A DNA stretch of 13,225 nt from NCBI GenBank assembly GCA_029940115.1, contig JAOZRQ010000016.1, positions 1-13,225 of the forward strand, in the 5' to 3' direction. The position numbers and the translations under genes are program-made. Every line of letters begins with the position of its first letter. Within the stretch, counting starts at the first letter, position 1. The notes below the pieces were generated by a model, which worked only from the letters and a program-made list of their open reading frames with translations, was not told the origin of the DNA and made no database searches. This DNA comes from Desulfobacterales bacterium (GTDB lineage: Bacteria; Desulfobacterota; Desulfobacteria; Desulfobacterales; 4be13). This document shows positions 8,401 through 13,225 of this stretch, one piece after another.

Positions 8401-11400
8401 CGGTTCGTGTCACCTTGACTGACGGAGACGACGGCACCACCCCGACGGTGGGTGCCAACGAGTTCACCGTGACGGTCCAGGGTGTGAATGACCAGCCGAT
8501 GATCGCGGGGATCGAGAATGACACCGCGATCTTCGTCGAAGGGGTGCATACCGATGGCGTGCTTCTCGATGACGCGATAAACGCGGTGGTCACCGACGCG
8601 GACGGCGAAGCCTTCACCGCGGGCCATCTGTTGGTGGCGATTGACGGCTTCACCGCCGAGGATCTGCTCACGATCTCAACCACAGGGGATATCTCTTGGA
8701 CGGGAACCGATGGCGGGAATGTGACCTATGGCGGTTCCAAAGCCATCGGTACGGCCGAGTTTGACGAGAGCGCGGGCCTGCTCGATGTCACCTTGACCAA
8801 TGCAGACGCATCCGAAGTCTCCGCACTGATCCAGAGCATCTCGTATGACACCACGGCCACCTTGGGGGATCCCACCGCTGGGGACCGGACCATCCGGTTC
8901 ACCCTGGATGACGGAAAGGACGCGGCCAACAGCCTCAGCCCCGACTATGAGATGACCCTCACGGTGCAACCGGCGAACAATCCGCCAGAGATCACCAACA
9001 TCGGTGATGACACCATCACCTATCTTGAGGGCGATGGCGTGGTCCTGCTCGACCCCACCACCAACGCCGCGGTCTCGGATGTGGACAGCGACAACTTCGA
9101 CACCGGCTGGATCCGGGTGCAGATTGACGGCCACAAAGCGGCCGAGGACGTGCTCGGCATCTCCACCGGCGGCCTGATCAGCTACGCGGGGGGCGACGGC
9201 GACGCGGTCAAGTACGGCGGCACGGTCACCATCGGGTATGCCACGTTCAACGAGGCCGAAGGCCGGCTCGACATCAACCTCACGGCCAATGCCAACACCG
9301 AGAATGTCAGCGAGCTGCTCCGGCATGTCACCTACGAGAACACCGATGGGGAACAGCCGACCTCTGACCAGCGGACCGTCCGCTTCTCCATGGGGGATGG
9401 CGACGGCGGCGTGAACGGCGGCATGAGCAACATCGCGTCCGTGACGGTGAACGTCTCCGGCGTGAACGACGCGCCGGTGATCGCGAACCTGCATGACGAC
9501 GTGGTGGTCTTCTATGAGAACGACGGCAGCACCCAAGGTGCGGCGATCCTTGACGCAGGCGAAGACGCACTGGTCACGGATGTGGACAGCGATGACTTCT
9601 CCGGCGGCCAGCTCGTGGTGGAGATCATCGGCGGAACCACCGAGGATTACCTGAGCATCCGACATCAGGGCCCGGGGGGCATCGGGTTCTACGATAACGC
9701 CTCGGTGGCTTACAACGGCGAGTTGTTTGGCGATGTCTCGTTTACGAACAACAGCCAGACGATGACCATTGAATTCACCGACGAGGACGCGGACAAGGAC
9801 GCAGTCTCCGCGCTGATCCAGAACATCACCTTCTACAGCGGCAACTCCCTGAACCCGGACGAGTACCAGCGCACGGTCCGCTTCCATCTCTACGATGGCG
9901 ACGGCCAGGAATCAAGCTTGGCCAATGACGTGTTCGTGACGGTCCAGGATGTGAACGACCCGCCCCAGATCAGCAATATCCAAGGGGACACCATGCCCTA
10001 CGTCGAGGGTGCCGGGCCGTTGCCGATAGACGTGGACGCGAACGCACAAGTGACGGATATTGACAGCGACGATTTCGACGGCGGGGTCCTGTCGGTGAAG
10101 TTTGTTGACGGGTACCAGAATGGCGAGGATATGCTCGACATCAGCCATGTGGGTTCAGGTGCCGGCGAAATTGGCGTGTATGGGAACATCATCACTTATG
10201 GCAGCGACCAGGAGCAGATCGGTGCGGGCACGTTCGATGCGGGCACCGGCACCATGAACATCACCCTGTATGAAGGGGCGGACACCGAGTCGGTGACCGC
10301 GCTGATCAAGGCGATCACCTACGATAACATCAACACCGTCAACCCGACAGCCGGCGCGCGGTCCATCGAGTTCAAGCTGGATGACGGCGATCTCCAGCAA
10401 AGCCCGGCTTACACCATGACGGTGAACGTGAGTGCGACGAACAGCGTGCCGGAGATCCACGGGATCTCGGGTGATGTGGTGAACTACACCGAGCAACATA
10501 CCGACTCCGACGGCAACGTGATCGGCGGGGGCGCAGTACTTTTGGACGCGGGCACGGAGGCCGCGTGGGTCACCGACACGGACAGCCCCAACTTCGACGG
10601 CGGGCTTCTCCGGGTGGAGATCACCAGCGGATTCCATACGTCGGATGATGTGCTGAATGTCAGCCATGAGGGACTCAACACCGGCCAGATCGGCCTCGTG
10701 GGCGATTCGGTCAGATACGGCAATCTCGAGATCGGCAAGGTCGAATACTCCATGCCGGACACGAGCACAGGCCGGCTCGACATCACCCTTGACGCGGATG
10801 CGAACACCGAGTCGGTCACCGCGTTGATCCAGCAGATCACCTACGAGAACACGAACAATGATGACCCGACCGAGGATGCCCGTACGGTTCAATTCACCCT
10901 GTTTGACGGGGCCGACGATGAGACTGTGTTCGGCGCGTCGAGCGCCATCTCCTCCGTGACGGTGAATGTGGCCGAGATCAACGAGCCGCCAGCGATCAAC
11001 AACTTGGGCGGCCGGGTGGAATATCCGGAGGACGGCGTGAACGGCGGCCCTGGCACAGAGGTTGCCTGGCAGCCGACCGATGTCGGCGTGAACGACGACG
11101 GGTCAGCGGTTCTGCTTGACTACGGCACGGACGCGTTCATCTATGACCCGGACACCACCGATTTCGCAGGCGCCGTTCTGACGGTTCAGATTGACAGCGA
11201 AACGTATCAAGCGAATCAGGATCGCCTGACCATCACCACCTATTCGGACGGATACAGCGTCACCGCAGATGGCAAGATCAACGGCGCCACGGTGTTGGAC
11301 GCTCATCCGCCGGTTTGGGATTCGGATAAAGGCACCTTGACATTGGACTTTGCCGCTGGCGTGGGAGAGACAGCCGTCAACATCCTGCTCCGCCACATCG

Positions 11401-13225
11401 CGTATGTGAACGATCTCTCCACCGGCATGGCGGTGGAAGGGGAGCGCACGGTCCGCTTCCAGCTCTACGACGGTGAGGACACCGTCGCGCCGGACAACGG
11501 CTCCAGCTTGGATTATTTTGTGACCGTAAATGTGACCCAGAATGATGAGACTTATCCGCCGGAGATCGGCGGGCTTCACGACCACCTCATCACGGCCGTG
11601 GAAGAGATGGGTCCGGCCCTTCTCACTGGCGGAACCACCGCGGATGTCACCGATTTCGACAGCCTCGACTTCGCGGACGGGCATCTGAAATTCAGGATTG
11701 ACACCGGCACGGAAACCATCGGGTACCAAGCCGATGAGGACCGGATCGGAATCAGCGACACCGCGAATATTGACTATGATGCGGACACCGGCACAGTCGC
11801 TTACCAGGGCACGGTCATCGGAACGACCCCGGGCTTCAACGCGGCCACTGGTGTGCTCGACATCACCTTGGACGAAGATGCCGATCAGACGAGCGTCGCA
11901 GCCTTGTTGAACGCGGTCACCTATGAGAACCTCAACACCGGGGATCCGCTTGAGGGGATCCGCACGATCCGCTTCACCCTGTCTGACGGGGATGGCGGAT
12001 TTGCGCCCACCGACGGGTTCTTTGACACCGCCGGCAATGCCAACGGAGACTCCTACAAGATGTCGGTCTTTGTCTCCGGCGTGAACGATGCGCCTGAGAT
12101 CGTGAACATCCAAGACTCGGTCACCTTCCAAGAGGCGGTTAACTTCTCGGATGATGCCATAGACATTGATGCGCTGGCCGCGGCACAGGCCATTGACGTG
12201 GATGAGATGGACTATTCCGGCGGATCGCTGACGATCACGGTGGGACAGACCGACGGCACGGGCAACGCGACCGGTGAGGATTGGCTGACGATTGCTGACG
12301 CGAATGGCATTGCTTTTGCCGAAGACTCCGACATGGCAGCCGGAGGCGACTATACCGGAGCCATCACCTATGGTGTCAGTGAAATCGGAACAGCCACGTG
12401 GACCGCCGCGGAGAGCAAGCTCACGATTGACTTGGACAGCAATGCGTATAACGACCATGTGTCAGCGATACTCCAGAGCATCCAGTACTCCAACACCAAC
12501 ACCTACAACCCCGAGCCGGGCAACCGCACCGTGCGGTTTGCGCTGGATGATGGGGATGGCGGAAGCAGTGAGACGGTCTTCGCGACGGTGAACGTGGTCG
12601 GCGTGAACGACGCGCCGGAGTTCCACAGTTGGGAGACGGACAACCGCTCACTAACAGACTATGCCGGCTTGGCCGACAGCCAAGTCTATCTCGAAAGTGA
12701 CGGATACACGGTGATCCTCCAGACCGGCGCGGAGGTGCTCGACTCGGACATCTCTTGGGCACCGTACGACAACTTCGACGGCGGCGCGCTCACGATTGAG
12801 TTCGAGACGGGTGGTGTCGGCGGTAGCACACATGTTGGGGCTGAAGATGTTCTCGCGATCTCAGATGGCGGCGGCATCACGTTGCTCGATGATATCGTGC
12901 TTTACAACGGCGCTCAACTCGGCACGACCTCGTATGACACGGATAATGGAAAGCTGACGCTGACCATCAACAGCGATGACCCAGCGGTCTCCAACACCGC
13001 GGCGGTCTCCCAGGTGCTCAGGAACGTCACCTACGCCAACACCAACACCGACAACCCGACCGAGGGGATGCGCTCGATTCGCTTCACCTTCTCGGATGGG
13101 GACGGCAGTGACACCGGGAACATGGCGTTCGACGGAGATGGCGGCACCACGGTGGTCTTCTCCGGCATGACGCTCCAAGTCTCCGGCGTGAACGACGCGC
13201 CTGAGTTCCAGAGCCTCGAAAGCGA
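2271..13225 (+). CDS. Giant DUF4347 / cadherin-like repeat protein, probable type I-secreted adhesin (3' end outside window)
   Basis: The frame stays open for 3,651 codons to the window edge, so the visible part alone is roughly 0.38 MDa. Order of parts: LEPR-XLL-like motif (residues 7-16), acidic linker (about 17-68), DUF4347 (about 69-242), five Ig/cadherin-like modules (about 243-775), then a long array of 145-195-residue repeats (from 776 to the edge). There is no Sec signal peptide. The protein is very rich in Asp, Gly and Thr, poor in Lys, and has a single Cys (Cys177) in my reading. These traits fit a calcium-bound extracellular protein exported unfolded by a type I system, and the TolC-like gene just upstream supports that. 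The usual C-terminal secretion signal and RTX nonapeptides are not seen because the end is missing. The role as adhesin or biofilm matrix protein is inferred from architecture. Confidence 0.93.
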   Translation, partial: MFNLRKLEERIVLDGAGFEDALNEIQDQEEHVREMFHALETHNRADMDYDLDYDEPLYLTDGPDAEPDALRVLAISSDIADADDLAAAARDDVIVVRYDASDTDAEGLTALINEALGGQKADSIAFAAHSEGDARLNLTHADVITPDSLETDETHQRFWQEVGDLLADDGRIDLLACDMAGTEAGDRFLTGIGDLADRSVAASTDATGNAAYGGDWVLEAGGVDVGAAYFDAERIARFDGVLNESPYVAAAVTGVPVAEEGKPWLFTVPAGTFVDPDGDPLKYWSFRTPNEQLPYWMSIEGASGTFYGTPPTDEQRLLTGLTEDASAERVVTVTATDPSWAGAQTSFPVTVIDTPEAPIAMSGIDTEDATQHKEWVFTVPAGTFVDPEGGNLTYSAENMPDGMAFDKATQTFTWTPDGAAGSHLEDAVDDSPHAVRLVAADIQGKSSLLDFDVSVANVNDAPYFSGTVPEGLNVDQGDPFTFTLPEDFFTDPEGDPLKYWSFRTPNEQLPTWMSLDQGTGTFYGTADETAVGPTFVTVTATDPSWAGAQKGFMVTVNDKNFPPELRETITVPDIPQHGELIHPIPEGTFVDPDDGDEMYFYAQDTTDGTELGELVVIDDKGSHPFITLDDDAGILTFTPDAEEDVGNHKVEVWAYDSFGENSKSTTFEFNVTNVNDPPVKGPDIPTQYVTQGEPFTFTIPDGTFVDPDPGDTENLKYWSFRTPNEQLPTWMSLDGDTFYGTPVDESAVGPTMVTVTATDPSWAGAQMSFEVIVEDTPDHPPEIANLDGDTLLYTEADGPVRLDAGTALAQVTDLDSPDFEGGKLVVEVLDAKAEDSIAILHEGNAAGQIGMYDDEFSGPMVTYGGDYIGNIEAINGRLEVTLTGNADSEAVSELIQNITYENTNTDTPDVTPRVIRFQMADGDGSELTEAQADVTVHLEQVNSPPTILNLTGDVNTFEEGDPTVPVIDVGGDATVEDIDSTNFDGGYLEVRIDSGYRVNDLISYTASGDPKGTVTYPQGNVMKVDFDDGVKAADVQAFIRTLTYESTSGNPPEGQRVINLSLSDGDGGLNNGVGVAGPVTINVFPVNDDPVITGFNGDTQSFVEAEGGAVLAAPVLIDAGTALAEVIDVDSNDFDGGRLKVEFLPVPGYSADEDLLYIHHEGNYTGQIGVTGNLVTYSGDPIGTISSRPDEGILEVAFDQGDRATPTAVSALLQNLTYQNTDVDDPTPGDRTVQITVWDGDDGVDGDAGDHQMTVTVAGTNDTPVLNGIEGGAVFYGEADPPVILDPDQDAGIHDVDTVNFDGGTLTVEIISGGDSTEDELRIMDGANSIGVELPGNLTYKGSPIGTIVDSDNYGSSTLEITLNNSANEDAVSALMRSITYSNGETLSPTPGTRTVEFTLYDGAGENGTSLSSHMSVTVGLRNDAPVIHDLDEAGPTYYENDVESKMRLDDDAYVTDIDSDKFDRLTVQIVGGLADDQDVLTVQNEPGFGPDRIAFDGNNITYSFKTIGIAEYSADSGLLQIDLNDNADETAVSKLIQNVVYQNTDPNDPEDGYRTVRFKVWDDQNSGSAFEDMSFMVEGVNDAPEIMNLQPDSVTYDEGDGAVILDQVPVAASVVDVDSDALPLGRLEVSFEGADFHQAEDVLSIRHQGFDEGEIGYKQVDDVWVVSYGSTMIGKGDFDSGSGMLEIDFTDQADKDSVSALVQNITYENLDTLNPTEGDRVVHFQLWEDYWESPDTVNPDGGDSSEFKDVLVRVGDVNDAPVIHHLGGDFLLYNETEGGRVVDQTTPALIEDAEDSLAGGRLTVEILGNVADEDRLGIAAAGKLQFFNDQYVLYDGTQIGEATYTPGSPLMDIQLADHPAVNTETVSELIQAITYNNVDSYDPTAGERTLRFVLTDGEDISPQYDVTIEVESPNNDPVIYNIDAADTLTYMEDAGAVRLDQPDAVFAQDMDSGDFDGGRLQIEIIGADTTEDVIGFANDMGVNYVSGALLFNNEQIGSNESADPWVFDIALDEDATPTAITAVLQNLTYANTDTAAPEEGVRTVRVTLTDGDDGTTPTVGANEFTVTVQGVNDQPMIAGIENDTAIFVEGVHTDGVLLDDAINAVVTDADGEAFTAGHLLVAIDGFTAEDLLTISTTGDISWTGTDGGNVTYGGSKAIGTAEFDESAGLLDVTLTNADASEVSALIQSISYDTTATLGDPTAGDRTIRFTLDDGKDAANSLSPDYEMTLTVQPANNPPEITNIGDDTITYLEGDGVVLLDPTTNAAVSDVDSDNFDTGWIRVQIDGHKAAEDVLGISTGGLISYAGGDGDAVKYGGTVTIGYATFNEAEGRLDINLTANANTENVSELLRHVTYENTDGEQPTSDQRTVRFSMGDGDGGVNGGMSNIASVTVNVSGVNDAPVIANLHDDVVVFYENDGSTQGAAILDAGEDALVTDVDSDDFSGGQLVVEIIGGTTEDYLSIRHQGPGGIGFYDNASVAYNGELFGDVSFTNNSQTMTIEFTDEDADKDAVSALIQNITFYSGNSLNPDEYQRTVRFHLYDGDGQESSLANDVFVTVQDVNDPPQISNIQGDTMPYVEGAGPLPIDVDANAQVTDIDSDDFDGGVLSVKFVDGYQNGEDMLDISHVGSGAGEIGVYGNIITYGSDQEQIGAGTFDAGTGTMNITLYEGADTESVTALIKAITYDNINTVNPTAGARSIEFKLDDGDLQQSPAYTMTVNVSATNSVPEIHGISGDVVNYTEQHTDSDGNVIGGGAVLLDAGTEAAWVTDTDSPNFDGGLLRVEITSGFHTSDDVLNVSHEGLNTGQIGLVGDSVRYGNLEIGKVEYSMPDTSTGRLDITLDADANTESVTALIQQITYENTNNDDPTEDARTVQFTLFDGADDETVFGASSAISSVTVNVAEINEPPAINNLGGRVEYPEDGVNGGPGTEVAWQPTDVGVNDDGSAVLLDYGTDAFIYDPDTTDFAGAVLTVQIDSETYQANQDRLTITTYSDGYSVTADGKINGATVLDAHPPVWDSDKGTLTLDFAAGVGETAVNILLRHIAYVNDLSTGMAVEGERTVRFQLYDGEDTVAPDNGSSLDYFVTVNVTQNDETYPPEIGGLHDHLITAVEEMGPALLTGGTTADVTDFDSLDFADGHLKFRIDTGTETIGYQADEDRIGISDTANIDYDADTGTVAYQGTVIGTTPGFNAATGVLDITLDEDADQTSVAALLNAVTYENLNTGDPLEGIRTIRFTLSDGDGGFAPTDGFFDTAGNANGDSYKMSVFVSGVNDAPEIVNIQDSVTFQEAVNFSDDAIDIDALAAAQAIDVDEMDYSGGSLTITVGQTDGTGNATGEDWLTIADANGIAFAEDSDMAAGGDYTGAITYGVSEIGTATWTAAESKLTIDLDSNAYNDHVSAILQSIQYSNTNTYNPEPGNRTVRFALDDGDGGSSETVFATVNVVGVNDAPEFHSWETDNRSLTDYAGLADSQVYLESDGYTVILQTGAEVLDSDISWAPYDNFDGGALTIEFETGGVGGSTHVGAEDVLAISDGGGITLLDDIVLYNGAQLGTTSYDTDNGKLTLTINSDDPAVSNTAAVSQVLRNVTYANTNTDNPTEGMRSIRFTFSDGDGSDTGNMAFDGDGGTTVVFSGMTLQVSGVNDAPEFQSLES
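2475..2999 (+). other. DUF4347 domain
   Basis: Residues 69-242 follow the DUF4347 layout. A beta strand LRVLAISSDIADADDL comes first, then VIVVRYDASDTDAEGL and IAFAAHSEGDARLNL, the last matching the usual IVSHGxxGxLxLG. IDLLACDMAGTEAG matches LLxYGCDVAxGxxG, and AASTDATGNAAYGGDW matches VAASxDxTGxxxxGGDW. His129 and Cys177 sit where the family's conserved His and Cys lie. This spacing recalls caspase/CHAT-type His-Cys dyads, but that link is my inference. The domain commonly lies at the N-terminus of long repeat proteins. Here the first motif is AHSEG rather than SHG, a small departure. Confidence 0.82.
3000..4595 (+). repeat. Five Ig/cadherin-like (He_PIG/CADG-type) modules in A-B-A-B-A order
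   Basis: Approximate modules are A1 3000-3329, B1 3330-3650, A2 3651-3944, B2 3945-4298 and A3 4299-4595. Each has the FVDP(D/E)G-D hallmark of dystroglycan-type cadherin-like or putative Ig domains, followed by a GTFxGTP or FTFTPD turn and a TVTATD strand. The A modules share LKYWSFRTPNEQLP and VTVTATDPSWAGAQ. The B modules differ in sequence and lack both blocks. Linkers such as VNDAP and VNDPP join modules. These are probable calcium-stabilised beta-sandwiches that space the N-terminal domain from the long array. Confidence 0.85.
3111..4466 (+). repeat. Three near-identical 54-bp DNA segments within the A modules
   Basis: Copies lie at 3111-3164, 3759-3812 and 4413-4466. The second and third differ at one base in 54 (act versus aca), and the identity runs slightly beyond on both sides. 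The first differs from the second at four bases. A second shared block of 42 bp occurs at 3261-3302, 3876-3917 and 4527-4568, again with one difference between the last two. The intervening B modules do not share them. This points to recent duplication of an A+B unit or gene conversion between A modules. Confidence 0.9.
10986..11555 (+). repeat. Repeat 14, a 190-residue copy with an N-terminal insertion
   Basis: It opens like the others (PPAINNLGGRVEYPEDG) but then carries about 20 extra residues (NGGPGTEVAWQPTDVGVNDD) before the usual SAVLLDYGTDA strand. The inserted VGVNDD resembles a repeat linker, as though part of a repeat boundary had been duplicated. Its acidic loop is DPDTTDFAGA (11145-11174), departing from DVDSxDFDGG. 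Together with repeats 15-17 it makes a distal stretch of mostly longer copies. Confidence 0.75.
12612..13196 (+). repeat. Repeat 17, the longest copy (195 residues)
   Basis: It starts APEFHSWETDNRSLTDYAG, which is unlike the usual N(L/I)xGD opening. It has an enlarged acidic loop, DSDISWAPYDNFDGG, in place of DVDSxDFDGG, and a longer linker after SDGDGSDTGN. The start of repeat 18 (APEFQSLESE, 13197 onward) resembles this opening more than that of earlier copies. The distal part of the array may therefore change to a divergent subtype beyond the window. Confidence 0.72.

Larger units (their letters stand above)
4596..13225 (+). repeat. Array of 17 complete plus one partial ~160-residue cadherin-like repeats
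   Basis: Repeat starts, taken after each VND/INE-type linker, are 4596, 5100, 5535, 6057, 6543, 7020, 7551, 8019, 8493, 8982, 9471, 9960, 10446, 10986, 11556, 12090 and 12612. An 18th begins at 13197. Lengths are 145-195 residues, mostly 156-180. The consensus runs: (A/P)PxIxNL-GD, a Y-x-E-(G)-D-G strand, LDxGTxA-x-V-x-DVDSxDFDGG, L-x-V-x-I, EDxLxI, a YGGxxIG strand, G-x-LDITL, VSALIQNITYENTNT, PTxGxRTVRFxLxDGDGG, then T-V-x-V-x-x-VND. The acidic DVDSxDFDGG and DGDGG turns look like calcium sites. I know this repeat type from DUF4347-bearing giants but cannot name its family with certainty. DNA identity between copies is low outside short motifs, so this array is older than the A-module duplication. 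Confidence 0.88.

Noticed and set aside
6336..8627. 763-codon minus-strand open frame
   Set aside because: It is an antisense shadow of the repeat array. Its recurring VGDVLDQRGDR-type strings are the complement of the conserved ALIQNITY and linker codons, and it has no recognisable domain of its own.
8676..12458. Long minus-strand frames at 8676-9887, 10155-10892 and 11103-12458
   Set aside because: They show the same antisense periodicity as the other minus frames and no ribosome-binding sites or known families. The + strand frame is continuous and domain-rich through all of them.
4596..13225. Possible CRISPR array or DNA satellite
   Set aside because: The periodicity is at protein level (435-585 bp units) with low DNA identity between copies and an intact reading frame.

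Overview
This window looks like a locus for a giant surface or adhesin protein in a Gram-negative bacterium. The best guess is a marine or anaerobic member of the Desulfobacterota (former Deltaproteobacteria). That guess rests on three things: GC-rich coding sequence, an outer-membrane TolC-type lipoprotein, and intergenic repeats of types I associate with such genomes (a CCTGC-TTTC-GCAGG palindrome element and a long hairpin built from TGCTTGATA-like units). The taxon is an inference and was not tested.

Layout. Positions 1-191 hold an AT-rich leader with short inverted repeats, and perhaps the last codons of an upstream gene. Positions 213-2081 (+) encode a TolC/OprM-family outer-membrane efflux lipoprotein. 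It carries an unusual acidic C-terminal tail of about 155 residues that contains a 30-bp in-frame minisatellite. Positions 2082-2270 are intergenic, with a dispersed palindromic element, a very strong 27-bp stem-loop and a textbook Shine-Dalgarno. From 2271 to the window edge, a single open frame on the + strand runs for more than 3,651 codons without a stop. It occupies 83% of the window and its 3' end lies beyond it.

The giant protein reads, in order: a LEPR-XLL-like N-terminal motif (LEERIVLDGA); an acidic linker; a DUF4347 domain (about residues 69-242) holding the only cysteine I see in the visible protein; five cadherin/Ig-like (He_PIG/CADG-type) modules in an A-B-A-B-A arrangement, with the A modules nearly identical at DNA level in places; then 17 complete copies and the start of an 18th of a 145-195-residue repeat. 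Each of these repeats is marked by an (N)D-x-P-x-I start, an acidic D-x-D-S-x-(D/N)-F-D-G-G loop and a V-S-A-L-I-Q-N-I-T-Y-like segment.

How the genes work together (inference). A TolC-like duct directly upstream of a giant, almost cysteine-free, Asp-rich repeat protein without a Sec signal peptide fits type I secretion of a calcium-stabilised adhesin. The ABC transporter, the membrane-fusion protein and the adhesin C-terminus with any secretion signal are not in this window. All long minus-strand open frames here are antisense shadows of the two + strand genes.
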